A stretch of DNA of 64,000 bases from Zygnema cylindricum (GCA_037447655.1 JBBHKE010000652.1:49288-113287), one strand, 5' to 3'; numbered from the stretch's first letter, positions 23,190 through 34,333 are shown. Notes: generated by a model not told the origin, from the sequence alone. Program-made: numbers and translations.

Positions 23190-23338
23190 CTAGAAATGCA
23201 CATTCAATATATTCGGATTTGATTCAGAAGTCAGGATGGATTGTATGATGTTTGTTTCCTGTAGCATCTACTTCTGTATCTCCTCCCGATAACGTTCTCT
23301 CAGCTATTATCATTGAGTTTAATATCATTCATGTAAAG
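23190..23338 (-). mobile_element. Last copia relic at the right edge of the array
   Basis: The segment with ATCTACTTCTGTATCTCC and GAGTTTAATATCATTC matches 9180-9260 in unit 2. It is cut at 23338 by the next element, which marks the array border. Confidence 0.55.
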
Positions 23339-23340
23339 TA

Positions 23341-24030
23341 CACCCCCAATCGCTATTAGCGTTGTGTACACTAATTCCGTCGCGCTTTTTTTTTATTTAT
23401 TCTCCATTAGCGTAGTTCATTTTATTTTTTTCTGTATTCTATTTAGGGTTAATTTTTAGTTACCGTACAAAATGGAAGTACGTCATCATTTAATTAGTGT
23501 GGTAGTACGTGACCGTACGAAATTGTACCTTTTTTAAAGAAAAAGGTATAATTCATTATGTATAATAGCCGCGGACGCATGAGAATGTGCGGACTTAAAA
23601 AGGGTTCAATCCGGTTCGTAAAAAATTACGTTCGCACATATTTGACCAAGATCCGCATGGTCAACAATGTGGACGTCAAACATATTCGCATGTGGAAATT
23701 CATTTTTGCAGTAAATGAACGTAACTAAACGCAACGTCACGGCGGCGTATAACTGTAACTTTGATATATACAATTTCAGCATCGAGTAGGTTCCTTGTAC
23801 GCACTTATAGTTACTACTAATGTTATTTTGTGGTTATAGTTCATTTAGCGTAAATGTTTATTGTATTAAGGTGAAGATGGTCCCATTTAGTATAAATATC
23901 CATTATAATATGGTATCGAACACAAAATAAAATATACGTTCATGTTAATACAAGGTTGATGTGCGAAAAACCCTTAATTAAGGTTGTTATTCAAATTTAA
24001 TAGAATAAAACAATAACATTTAGCGTTGGT
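23341..24030. mobile_element. TA-type element, one recognisable end
   Basis: It starts CACCCCCAATCGCTATTAGCG after a TA at 23339-23340, the terminal sequence of the family at 13662 and 34727. The interior shares the family's GGAAGTACG...GTACGAAATTGTACC layout. The far end is eroded; a TTTAGCGTTGGTGATA word near 24010 may be its remnant. Confidence 0.5.
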
Positions 24031-24239
24031 GATATTTGGGGAGAGGAAACGCCAAATGCGGACAGTCCATAAAAAAAAAGATCCGTTCTTGGCGATTCAC
24101 AACCAACCGTTTTTTCGTGGGATCTGAGCAACGTCATTTTGACAAATATATCATTTGTTCACAGCGAAGCAAGCGAACGCTCCGCCGCCTGCTCCATATT
24201 TCATCTATGGATTCCATTTCAACAACCGCAAGCGTATTT

Positions 24240-24885
24240 TAATTCCCCTCCACACGCCTCCTCATACTAGTATTACTTCGAGCTAAGCCTTCTTTCCTCC
24301 CTATCAACCTAACATTTCCTCATCCAACCACCCTTTCCCTTCCATATCTCCCTAAAATTATGGTGAATAGCGCTCCCTCTTCCGGTTTGCGTGTCCCTCA
24401 CCTTCGCCATATTGCTCACCTCCTTGTCTCCCCATATGTCTGCTCCAACTCCTCCTCCCCCTCCACCCCTGCTTTCTTCACACTCTACCACTGCTGCAAT
24501 CTCTTTATTTTTTCTTTTCCCTCTTTTGTTACACACTCTTTATTTTCTCCTCTCCCACTCTCTCCTTCTCAGTGTGCCTAGCTTTAATTTTTAACATGTT
24601 CTCTCGTTGGATTTTTATCCACTTCCCTTCTCCTCCTCCTCCTCTACCCATCTGCCTTTGCCTCTTTCTCTCTCAATCTCCCTCTCCCCCTCTCTCCTTC
24701 TGAATCTGCTTCTCTCTATCCGTGAATCCCTCTCTCTCCTTATATTCTTATCCCTTTTCTTCCTTCCCATGCTGAAGGAGCCTATCGCACTCTCTCAATG
24801 TGTCTCCTTTCTCCTCCCTCCCCTCCTCCCCCCTTCAACTGCCGCCCCCTCGCCCTCAATCTATTTCATTCCCTTTTCGTAGATA
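24240..24885. repeat. CT-rich low-complexity tract
   Basis: Almost pure pyrimidine sequence made of CTCC, TCTC and CTTC words. Open frames in it give Pro/Ser/Leu-only peptides and are a by-product of composition. Confidence 0.7.
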
Positions 24886-25900
24886 TCTCGATTTTTTTTT
24901 GAGTAAATTTTTTATTTTTTTGTACCTTTTGTTGTATTTTGTTTTTTTTGTTTGTTTTGCTGTCATTCAATTTATGTTGGTTGTGGTTGCTAATATGTCA
25001 TTGATTCACTTATTTTTGTTTGTCTTATTTGCAGTTGTGATGTATGCAATATTCCTTCTACAAATAGAGATAACGAGCATACCATTAAAATATAAAAGAA
25101 AATGTTTTAAACGAGAGGGGAAAAGTGAGGGAGGAGAGGAAAGAGGGAGGCGAGGAAAGGAAGAAAGTAGAGGTGAGAGAGGAGAGGGAGGAAACAAAAA
25201 ATGAGAGATTTTAAAAGAGGGAGGGTAGGGGCTGCTTTGTTGTTTATTGAGTCTAGTTTTTTACTACACAAAGGACAAAAACAAGTAGGTTATGGAGAAA
25301 TGTAGATAGGAATAATCTTATGTGTTTTTATTGGGGTTGTACATTCGGTAATTTTCAGACATATGATTTCTTTTGTTCATATTTCAATTTTTTTATCATT
25401 ACATTTTCAACTTTTGTACACCTGTTATGTGCCCCGTGAAAGCAATATAAAACAAAGGAATCGGTCGTTTATAGTTTTAATTTATGTTATCTATATTTAT
25501 GTTTATGTTTATTATTTGTGTTTTTTGTATTTTGTATCTTATATATAAATTTGCTCTACAATTGTAAAATATGCTTTTTCTTGTTAAAACGTTATGATCC
25601 GAGGTTATTTTGATAACGAGATTAGAAAAAAAAAGAGCATTTTAGGACTGAAATAAAATAATAAATACAAGAAACAAAAAAAAATATGATTATTGTTTGT
25701 GATTTATGTGGACCAAGCTTAAGAGGAGAAGTATATAAATTTTATATTATTAACGAAGTAAAACATAATTTTGGATTACATTTTATTTGTTTGGGCAAAG
25801 ACTTTGCGTTATGCCCATGACACACAAGTAATTTATTGGATAGTGCTTTTAATACGATTATGTATACCTTCTATGTAGAGTAGAGTCGAAGTAATATCAT
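24886..25900. other. AT-rich stretch with a purine tract
   Basis: T-rich DNA, then a GGAGAGG-type purine tract at about 25113-25200, then AT-rich sequence. No gene or element end is recognised. Confidence 0.45.
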
Positions 25901-25957
25901 TCAGTCACGATATATTTTCGTCGGTGAATGGTAGAACTTAGTTTACCATCAAAATTA

Positions 25958-26190
25958 CCATTCAGCGACGAGACTTTCTCGTCGCTGAATTATCGTGTCG
26001 AATTTCTGCGCGTCAACAATGAAAATGTGTCGTCGCTAAAACCGTCCGAAGCCGGGATTGACCTAGTAATGGACCGTATTTGTCGGCTTCCGTGGAATTT
26101 AACAACTAACCAACAAAGTCCTAAATGCATTATAAACATCCGTGCCGAATTTGTGCACTTGAGCGATGAGACTGTCTCGTCGCTAGAACT
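25958..26190. repeat. Cluster of GCGACGA palindromes
   Basis: The word TCAGCGACGAGACTTTCTCG and the following TCGCTGAA form a palindrome of about 30 bp at 25961-25990. A variant follows at 26162-26187 (GCGATGAGACTGTCTCGTCGC), and a half-site lies near 26029. Related words occur at 29577-29720 and 32025-32128. They look like subterminal repeats of a DNA transposon. Confidence 0.5.
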
Positions 26191-26599
26191 GTCCGAATGC
26201 CGAAAATGACCTAGCAATGGACTATATTTGTCGCCATGTGTAGAATATAACGTGTAATGGACGAAGCCTTGAACACATTGAAAACATGCGTAACATCCAA
26301 TGTCAAAAAAGTCTATTCCAATACATCATATTCAGTAACAATCTTCAAAACGAAAAACAAAGAAGGAAACAATCATATTCAATTCATCAAGGATAGAATT
26401 TACCCGACATACTTGGACAAACGTTAAGTCATCGAAGTATTTTTCCATACATCATTTTCAATAACAAACTTCAAAATGAAACACCAAGAATGATACGATT
26501 ATATTGATATCATGAAGGATACAATTTCTCCAACATTCTTTGACAAACGCTGATTACAATTACCACACTAACCAACCAAAACTACTAATAAAGAAGTAT

Positions 26600-27010
26600 A
26601 AAAAACCAACACTAGTACTAAAATTTTATGCTAAACCTTGTCCTCCTATTCACACACTACACCACTTCTCTATGAAAGGACTCAAAATCTTCGGTCTCCC
26701 ATTCAGCGTCCGTGTCATTGGGGACTTCATCTTCACGAGTGTCGGCATCTTGAATGCCTTGGACAAAATCTCGTGCCACTATAGAGGGAATCGGCACCTC
26801 ATCGCCTTTGAAATAACACCGCCATTTCATGATGATGGTTTGTAAATCCGGGGTCAGCATGCTCTCCTCCCATTTCTCGTTCTTCAACGACAATCCGCAC
26901 TGAATCATATCTTTGCGTGCGTAGCCCATCCCATTCTTATCCTTCATTGCGTTCACTTCGCAAATTGAATCGCGAGCCAACTCTAGCAAGAAAGCCTTCC
27001 TAGGCCCGAG
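26600..27010 (-). pseudogene. Extra copy of pogo-like transposase C-terminus
   Basis: The minus strand of 26657-26989 encodes about 110 residues (LELARDSICEVNAMKDKNG to SFHREVV) nearly identical to the end of the transposase at 27675. DNA similarity covers about 400 bp (26600-27010 against 27640-28050). It has no catalytic residues and is a duplicated tail. Confidence 0.75.
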
Positions 27011-27639
27011 TGTTGTCCATAGCCATTTCTAGCCATGGATTCACCCTAGGAAGCACCACAGACTACCCTAAAATAACGTACTTTGGATACACACAGAATT
27101 CAACAGAATTAACAAAACAAGCTGAAACTACATTCAAAGATATTATCTAGGATATAAAATGACCTCACAAAGTTTCAAACAAAAATAATAAACAGATTGA
27201 TGACATCATCTAGTCAAAGTTGCAGAAAAACAGTCTGCCAGAACTTTGATCAGACAGGCTAACTTCACAATGAAGTAAAACACAGACAAGGCACACAATA
27301 GAACTGAAAACCTGTGACAATATTAAAAATACAAATAGGAACAAACATGCAGAATTTCAGATAATTCCGCTATCAGATCTGAGTGTAATCCTCATATAAA
27401 ATTACCAAAAATAACCATAAACAGTTTTTGGTCCAAAAAGTTCCTATGTCCTAAAATGACGAAGCCCTACAAATATATACAAGAGCTTACTGCTGAATAT
27501 ACGGAGGCATATCAGCGGTACGCTATCTACCAGCTACCTCTATTAATGTCGGTATACCTGAATACTTCAAGGTATGTCAAAGTGAGTAAATCTACACTAA
27601 TAATTAATTCACAAAAAGACACATCAACACTAGTTCTAA
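27011..27639. other. AT-rich spacer between the two transposase tails
   Basis: No gene is recognised. It separates two direct repeats and may be an insertion or duplicated flank. Confidence 0.4.
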
Positions 27640-29576
27640 AATTTTATGTTAAACCTTGTCCTCCTATTCACACACTACACCACTTCTCTATGAAAGGACT
27701 CAAAATCTCCAGTCTCCCATTCAGCGTCCGTGTCATTGGGGACTTCATCCTCACGAGTGTCGGCATCTTGAATGCCTTGGACAAAATCTCGTGCCACTAT
27801 AAAGGGAATTGGCACCTCATTGCCTTCGAAATAGCACCGCCATTTCATGATGATGATTTGTAAATTTGGGGTGAGCATGCTCTCCTCCAATTTCCCGTCT
27901 TTCAACGACAATTTGCACTGAATTATAGCTTTACGTGCGTAGCCCATCCCATTCTTATTCTTCATTGCGTTGACTTCGCGAATTGAATCGCGAGCCAGCT
28001 TTAGGAAGAAAGCCTTCCCGGGCCCGAGTAGCTTCCCCGACCAACCCTTTCCACTCGGATGGGACCACGCATGCTTCTCGATCCCGTTCATTTTCCAATC
28101 CTCCCATTTCCGCGACCATACCTCTTTAATTTTGGAAATGACGAAGGAGTCGGCGGGTTGCACGAGGTGAGTCCCGCAAGGAGGGAAGAAGTAGAGTATA
28201 GTCCTCTTAGCGAGTAATACTCAACTCAACTACTCGGAGTTGTTATGAACGCCACAATTGTCGAGGAATATTATTTTTTCACGTCCCTCGCGGTCTCCTT
28301 GGTAAGACCGTGGCTCTTCGCGGTCTCCTTCGTAAGACCGTGGCTCTTCTATCCATTGCGGGAATACGGTTTTATCATTCCATCCTTTGGGGCCGGTTCG
28401 GTAGCAAACTCCTACAATCGAAAAAAAATAAGTATAACGGGAGGGGGTGAGTTACATGAGAGGGAGAGAATGAGGAAGGGAGAGGGGGGGAAGAGGGAGA
28501 AATAGTGAGTGATGGGGAAAGGGACAAGGAGGAAGCATTAAAAACCAATAGGAAACGGTAAAAAATGTATTCATGGAGAGGATTACGTAAAGATTAAAGG
28601 GAAATAAGGGAGATGAACAAAATGTCAATGTTTGAAAGAAACTTACCCGGTACATCGTCGGGAAGACCATTTATTGGGTAATTTCGAGCGCGGTTCGTTA
28701 ATATTAACATTGGAGCCTCTATTCGGGCGTTCACTCCCCCCGTGAGTCGTACCATCAATGACATGGACTCTCCGCCGCCCGCAACGTCCGCGTATCTAAC
28801 AACCTCGTCGCCGCAAAAGCCTAAAGTTTTCTTGTTGTCCATATTTACAATCAAATGCGTCCCGTCCATGTTCTCCACCAAATCCTCGTTAAAAAGACCT
28901 ATTATCCGCCAAAAAAATAGTGAAACGCAAAAGAAAAAAAACACAAGTAAGTACAATGAAAAGAGAAACAAAATACAAAACTTTATATGACAAGAAGCAA
29001 TAAATGGAAGGGAAATATGAAGCTTACCCGATTGGAATCCCCTTTTTAGTACGCCCATGTGACATGCCACGGATTTTTCAATGTATTTCTCCTTCTCCGG
29101 ACTTAGTTGTAGTTTGCCCTTTTGAGCTCGAGCGACGATGCTATGTTTTTAAAAAAAGCGTTAAATCCAAAGCCGTGTGATTTTTGGCTTGATCTCTTCG
29201 CCATCCTTGCGATAAATTCCGGCAAAAGCTCCTTCATATCGGCAATGATTTGATTTGCCATTTTTCCCACAATGACAGTTGACATTTTCAATCCCGCCTT
29301 TTGGAATCGAAAGAATTCGTCCACTAGATCTTCGTGAACCTTGACAGCCCATGGTAACTCTTTCCTTCCCCTCCCCGGTAACGCCTTCGTTACCGCCACA
29401 CTTCTCTTTCCAAATCCCACGGAAGATAAAATGAGGGTAGTCTCCCTTATCCCTTTGAGTAGCGCCACCCTTTTTACCCACCACCGCCTCGCCTTTTGGT
29501 ACTCTGCGATTGGAGTAACGAAAGAAAAAAATAAATTAGTGACTGAATTATTATGAAGATGAATAAGTGAATACAG

Positions 29577-29720
29577 CGGCGAGCAGCTGTCGTCGTTGAA
29601 TGGCCTAAACCATGACTCCCCAGAGAATCATGGTTCAGCGACAGATAAAATTCGTCGTTGCTTTATGGATGAGCTTCTGTCATCGCTATATTGAACAGGC
29701 CCGACATATCATAAAACAAA
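29577..29720. repeat. GTCGTCG/CGACGA words in transposase intron, right-hand cluster
   Basis: GTCGTCGTTGAATGG, GTTCAGCGACAGA, TTCGTCGTTGC and TGTCATCGCTA lie close together. With the group at 32025-32128 they bracket the charged ORFs of 30215-31738, as subterminal repeats of an inserted element might. Confidence 0.4.
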
Positions 29721-29804
29721 CTTTCTCAGTGTGTGAGTTAGTGACGACAAGAGAAGAATATAAAAGAAATAATAATTAATTTGCAAATAACATACATACT
29801 GATT

Positions 29805-29990
29805 ACTGCAATTTTTTTTGAGACAACTCCCGAGTGAGCATCGCCATTTGTTCTTGATGGGCGGCCAATTGCTCAGTGAGTGCCTCGATTGTTCGTCGCC
29901 ATTCCTTTTCTGTCGGTGGTGGAGGTGGGGTCATCGGACGCCGAACCCGTGGGATTTCGCATAAACGGGTTCGCCTCACACGACATTTTG
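29805..29990 (-). CDS. Short coiled-coil coding segment inside transposase intron
   Basis: The minus strand reads PMTPPPPPTEKEWRRTIEAL, then TEQLAAHQEQMAMLTRELSQ and a stop. The last half is a good heptad-type coiled coil. It may be the last exon of the gene that includes the two ORFs just upstream on the same strand (30215-30604 and 30887-31738). Coiled-coil ends are common in plant transposon-encoded proteins, but no homologue is recognised. Confidence 0.35.
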
Positions 29991-30214
29991 GAACTTATGT
30001 AGAACTGAGGTACGAGCCGCACGCAAAGCTATAACTTTTAAAATATAACTCCAAATAGCGTGATTCTTTCGCGGACGTCTACCAATTTTAGTACTCTATA
30101 ATCATAACACCTAAATACCCATTTATAAACAAGTTCGATCCGCTATTACTGTTACATCCACGAATGTCGTGGATCCGCCGGATCGAATTGTCGTATTTGG
30201 GCGAACGTCGAGCC

Positions 30215-30604
30215 TCAGTCGTCACCGTCGATGAAGAGCCACGTTAGATGAGCGAGAATATCCGAGGGGATGTCTAGAATTTCTGGATGGGGATTTTCCC
30301 CCGGGTTTAGGGAGCGAGGTTCACCGTACCTCAAGTGTTCAGGCCATTCGACCATCGAAATGTAGTGCTCGGCCCGAGACATAAAACTGTCCATGTCCTC
30401 CTCTCCCGTGGGAGGAGGAAAAAACCAATCCGGATCATCAACTCGGTAGGGAGCTTGAGGACCCGGATTTCCCAATATAACACCTCTCTCCCTATTTGGT
30501 GATGGAGGCGCCTCGAACACGTCTTCATCATCCGCGTATTCATCCTCTTGTTGTCGTCCCTCGCTATCCGGACTTTGTTCGTCCTCGGTGGCGGGCTCAT
30601 CCAC
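30215..30604 (-). CDS. Unrecognised acidic ORF inside transposase intron
   Basis: About 129 residues, with no ATG at its 5' edge (the first codon is GTG), so it is probably an internal exon. It begins acidic (DEPATEDEQSPDSEG, DEYADDEDVFEAP) and ends in a Trp/Pro-containing stretch (DDPDWFFPPPTGEED, PSDILAHLTWLFIDGDD) that looks like real protein rather than low complexity. The frame stays open upstream beyond 30700 (VENQASEVEHPTDIRVWNDV). No family is recognised. Confidence 0.4.
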   Translation of the reverse strand: MDEPATEDEQSPDSEGRQQEDEYADDEDVFEAPPSPNRERGVILGNPGPQAPYRVDDPDWFFPPPTGEEDMDSFMSRAEHYISMVEWPEHLRYGEPRSLNPGENPHPEILDIPSDILAHLTWLFIDGDD

Positions 30605-30886
30605 ATCATTCCATACCCGAATATCCGTGGGATGTTCTACCTCGGAAGCTTGATTCTCAACCGGCTGTACCTCCCCATCTAGAATGCTCTCATCGCTACA
30701 AAAAGTCGAGGGGACGTAATCTTCGTCACTCCAATGACTAACTTTCCGTTTTCCAAGCTTTATTTCCCTCCTCCTCTCTAACTTTTTCTGTGCCTCACTC
30801 CCTCCCCCCTCCTCCCTCTCATGAAAAACCCTCTTTTTCCCTTCTATTATTTTCCTCCTTTCAACTCCTCCCCCCGCCTCAATTCC

Positions 30887-31738
30887 TTACCCTTCCTCAA
30901 CTATCGCCCCTTTTCCCCTTCCTTCCACACTTATTGCCGCCTCCCCTCCCGCCTCACCTTCTTCCTCCTTCCCCCTCTCATCAAAAACCCTAATTTTCTT
31001 TTTTATCCTCGTACTCCTCCTCTCTACTCCACCCCCTGCCTCACTTCCCTCCCCTTCCCCAACCATCTCCCCTTTTCCCCTTTTTTCCATACCCATAGCC
31101 GCGTCCCCTCTCGCCTCACCTTCTTCCCCCTCCCCCCTCGCATCAAAAACCCTAATTTTTTTTTTTAGCCTCGGACTCCTCCTCTCTACTCCTCCCCCCG
31201 TTTTACTACCCTCCCCCTCCTCAACCGTCGCCGCCTTTTGCTTTCCTTCCTCAGAGAATACCGCCTCCCCCCACCCCTCCGCACTTAATGTGTTATCTTC
31301 CCCCCCTTCCTCGCCTTTTTCCTCCTCCTCCCTCTCATCAAAGACCCTAAATTTTCTTTTTACCCTCCTTCTCCCTTTCTCTACTGCTTCCACCCTCTCT
31401 CTTTCATCCCTCTCGTTACCCGTCGCCTTTTTTCCCCTTCCCCCCTCATCATTCACCTCCTCCACCCTACTCACCTCAACATATGCCTCCCTTTCACTCC
31501 CTTCATTTTCTCCTCTTTCCCATCCAATGGCTAACGGGGTTACTGCCTCCCGTTGCCTGGCTAACTCTTCCGCGGTCGCCGTAACAAGGGGAGGATAGCG
31601 ACGGCGATGAGCCATCACAGTACGTGGTCGCCTAATTTGCTTGCTGCCGCCTTTCATAGCGCAGCTTGAAATTCGCGTGTAAAAAGAAACTGTATAATAC
31701 GCGGCTATGAAAAATGGAGGGGGCAGTAAACAGCACAA
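30887..31738 (-). CDS. Unrecognised charged repeat protein inside transposase intron
   Basis: An open frame of up to 283 residues; an internal ATG (MKGGSKQIRRPRTVMAHRRR) is a likelier start than the first codon. After a basic start, a module of about 50-60 residues repeats, each with RRSPRLKKKIRVFDARGE or a variant (VKRKFRVFDEREEEE, RRSTRIKKKIRVFDERGK) followed by Glu/Gly-rich sequence. The coding strand is purine-rich, so composition helps keep it open, yet the conserved KKKIRVFD core argues for selection or recent duplication. Function unknown. Confidence 0.4.
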   Translation of the reverse strand: MCCLLPPPFFIAAYYTVSFYTRISSCAMKGGSKQIRRPRTVMAHRRRYPPLVTATAEELARQREAVTPLAIGWERGENEGSEREAYVEVSRVEEVNDEGGRGKKATGNERDERERVEAVEKGRRRVKRKFRVFDEREEEEKGEEGGEDNTLSAEGWGEAVFSEEGKQKAATVEEGEGSKTGGGVERRSPRLKKKIRVFDARGEGEEGEARGDAAMGMEKRGKGEMVGEGEGSEAGGGVERRSTRIKKKIRVFDERGKEEEGEAGGEAAISVEGRGKGAIVEEG

Positions 31739-32024
31739 ACATAAAACCCTACTTTTTTTACGTAAATATATGCGATTTAGTGCGCGGGGTACTTACATTA
31801 CGAGTGGCCATGTACGAAATTACTTCGTCACCTCCCCGATGCGTTCGAAAATTCCAACGGTGGGGCGACGATAAAACAAAATGAATCCCACGTTTCACTT
31901 ACCACGTGGGTTCAATATTGACGTCATCGCTTATTGGAAATTTCTTTAAACGTCAAGTTTTACCGACGCCTACACGACAAACCGACACGAAGTTTTCGTT
32001 GGAACTTTCCAACGTTAAGGCGAT

Positions 32025-32128
32025 GACGCATTGTCGTCGCTTTTCGATTTCTCCAACATTTGCCGAAACTCGGATGTAGTACTCTTAAATTCACACATTC
32101 AGGCGACGACACTATGTCGTCGCTGGTA
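32025..32128. repeat. GTCGTCGC palindromes, left-hand cluster
   Basis: GGCGATGACGCATTGTCGTCGC at 32021-32042 and GGCGACGACACTATGTCGTCGC at 32103-32124 are imperfect palindromes of the same type as those near 25961 and 29577. Confidence 0.5.
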
Positions 32129-32740
32129 TATACGTTTCAACACATAGTAAAGATGTATTGGACGATGTTGTAGAACAAGCCATCGTAACGACACGAGATG
32201 GTTAGGGGGGACAATATGCCATGGACAAACATGCAATATGAGTGGGATGTAATAAATTTATAAAGTATTCAATATGTCGAACTCAATTACGAATAATGGG
32301 AAACAGCGAGACACAAATTAAGAAACCGAGGGCTGCTACAAAAAGGTAAGGAGAATGGGTAAAACTCTTACTTGTACGATACATCCCCGAAAAGTGTTGC
32401 AGAAACTTCTTGACAGTCCTCGGGATGAGTAGTTCCTTTCCATTTGCGTGACAATCGGCGATCATCCAATTGATTACCCGAAGTCGAGTAATCTTCGTTG
32501 AAACTTGCTGAACTTTTCGGATCGACACCTGGACGTTCCCGTATTTATCACACGATGGGTCCAAATTTTCGGTAACAACGCCTTCCACGAGGGTGTCCAC
32601 GTCGGGTGATCCCATTTCGTCGCTCGAAGGGTCGGGTCCTTGGGTTTCACTACAATCCACGTCCTCTTCAGCTAAAGGTGGTAATAAACCCGCCGTAGTG
32701 GTGTTTTTCGCCGCAAAAAATGTGGTAATATGAGAAGTAA

Positions 32741-33455
32741 TAGGCCACATATTGCAAATAATAGAGCTGACTTTTTGGCCAAAAGACGATACAAAACAAA
32801 TAATAGAGAAGCAATAGCAAGGTAACTGAAGAATGAGGAAAGACATTGCCATTGTTGGACCAAACGTCAAATATATTTACGAAAAAAAAATTTGTGGGAA
32901 AAAGGGAGGGAAACCATTCCCCATACATTCGGTCGTCAAAAATTAAAATTTTAATATTTTACGTGCAAAAATTTTAGACGACACAAAGAAGGCGAGAAAT
33001 TTTCAAAAAGTTCTTCAGTTTTGAGAGGGGGGATATGCACGTGGTAAGCGACGACGATTTTCATGAAAGATACATGGTAACTGCTTGCTTCTAATTGAAT
33101 CTACGGATCAGCTTTCGATTGGCGACGGGTATGACAAGCGCTTGGTGTGACGTCGTGCTGGAGCTGTAATGTTTGTGTGGATATAAATTTGTCCACGTGT
33201 AAATTTGGGCGACCAATCACGAAATGCTTGAGATGAGGTGGTTTTTGAGATTGTACAGTTGGGACCATTTTAGAATAAGAGTTTACTCTAATACGTCATT
33301 ACATTAACGCTAATACCGGTCACAAGTTGGGGAGACAAACGGAAGTGCATCCATTTTAGAATTAACACACATATTAGCATGAATTCACTGTAATAAAACA
33401 AAACGTTGCGACATTATTAGATTAAAGATCCCTATTTAGCGTACAATATCGCGGT
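32741..33455. repeat. Direct repeat, copy 1 (about 715 bp)
   Basis: It begins TAGGCCACATATTGCAAATA and is repeated in the same orientation from 33597. Shared landmarks are TTGCCATTGTTGGACCAAAC, CGGATCAGCTTT and CTAATACCGGTCACAAGTTG. Its left end lies next to the first exon of the transposase. No protein is recognised in it. Confidence 0.8.
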
Positions 33456-33596
33456 AAATGGGTGAATCTATATTGGGGTTTTGACTGTCAAGGGGTCAGT
33501 CATTTGGGTTTATATCAAGTTGGAGTCGGCACTATCTAGATTTGCTTCTTTTGGATCTGCATACTCTGAGGGCCAATGGAGGTCTCCGAGTTTCAA

Positions 33597-34333
33597 TAGG
33601 CCACATATTGCAAATAATAAAGCTGAATTTTTGGCCAAAAGACGATACAAAGCAAATAATAGAGAAGCAAAAGTCAAGGTAACTGAAGAATGCGGGAAGA
33701 CAGTGCCATTGTTGGACCAAACGCCGAACATATATATGAAATTAAAATAAAATTGTGGGAAAAAGGGAGGGAAACCATTCTCCATACTTTCGGTCGTCAA
33801 ATTTTAAATTTTAATATATTTCGTGTCAATAAGCTGTTCAAATATTTTAGACGACACAAAGAAGGCGGGAAAGTTTCAAAATTTCCGTTTGTTTTGAGAG
33901 GGGGGGTATGCACGTGGTACGCGACCGACGATTTTCGTGAAAGAGCCATGGTAATTGCCTGCTTCTAATTGTATCTACGGATCAGCTTTTGAATGGCGAC
34001 GGGTATGACAGGCGCTTGGTGTCACGTCGTGCTCGAGCCGTAATGTTTGCGTGAATACAAAATTGTCCACGTGTAAATTTGGGCGACCAATCACGAAACG
34101 CTTAAGACGAGGTGGTTGCTGAGATTGTACAGTTGGGACCAATTTAGAATAAGAGTTTACTCTAAAACGTCATTACATTAACGCTAATACCGGTCACAAG
34201 TTGGGCAGACAAACGGAAGTGCATCCATTTTATATTTAACAACGCATATTACCATGAATTCACTCTAATAAAACAAAACGTCGCGACATTATTAGAGTAA
34301 AGATCCCTTATTAACGTTCAGCATCGAGGTAAA
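33597..34333. repeat. Direct repeat, copy 2
   Basis: It aligns with 32741-33455 over its whole length with scattered substitutions and small indels. The 140-bp gap between the copies is unique within the window. The right part runs into the inverted repeat centred at 34723. Confidence 0.8.

Larger units (their letters stand above)
1..23338 (-). repeat. Tandem array of about 4.9-kb units carrying sHSP-like genes
   Basis: The same block order recurs along this stretch. Each block has an sHSP-like gene on the minus strand, a promoter with three copies of one motif, a hairpin MITE, and a decayed copia gag fragment. Gene starts at 3393, 8369 and 13292 are spaced by about 4.95 kb. The fourth, at 22478, is displaced by DNA inserted after copy 3. 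The left edge of the window already lies inside copia sequence of an earlier unit, so the array continues to the left. The right border is sharp: copia-like sequence stops at 23338 where a TA-type element begins. Seen directly: block order and high similarity. Inferred: segmental tandem duplication. Confidence 0.88.
27675..32615 (-). pseudogene. Pogo-like DDE transposase, four exons, broken
   Basis: Exon 1 runs from an ATG at 32615 (start uncertain) to 32372 and contains RVINWMIADCHANGKELLIP, a helix-turn-helix-like stretch. Exon 2 is 29503-29028: KARRWW, then GRGRKELPWAVKVHEDLVDE, then RAQKGKLQLSPEKE. Exon 3 is 28898-28647: first acidic residue in ENMDGTHL, then GDEVVRYADV, NARIEAP and PDDVPG. 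Exon 4 is 28411-27675: YRTGPKGW, the second acidic site in FLDNCGVHN, and the third in HLVQPADSFVISKIK. Splice phases agree (1, 1, 1). The order of motifs is that of plant and oomycete pogo/Tigger-like DDE_1 proteins. Breaks: one base appears missing from an A run near 29150, and two in-frame stops (TAG, TGA) follow FLDNCGVHNNSE. Inactive as it stands. Confidence 0.8.

Noticed and set aside
24360-25204. Ser/Pro/Leu-rich frames of 60-130 residues
   Set aside because: They arise from pyrimidine-rich low complexity that contains no stop codons; no start context or domain.
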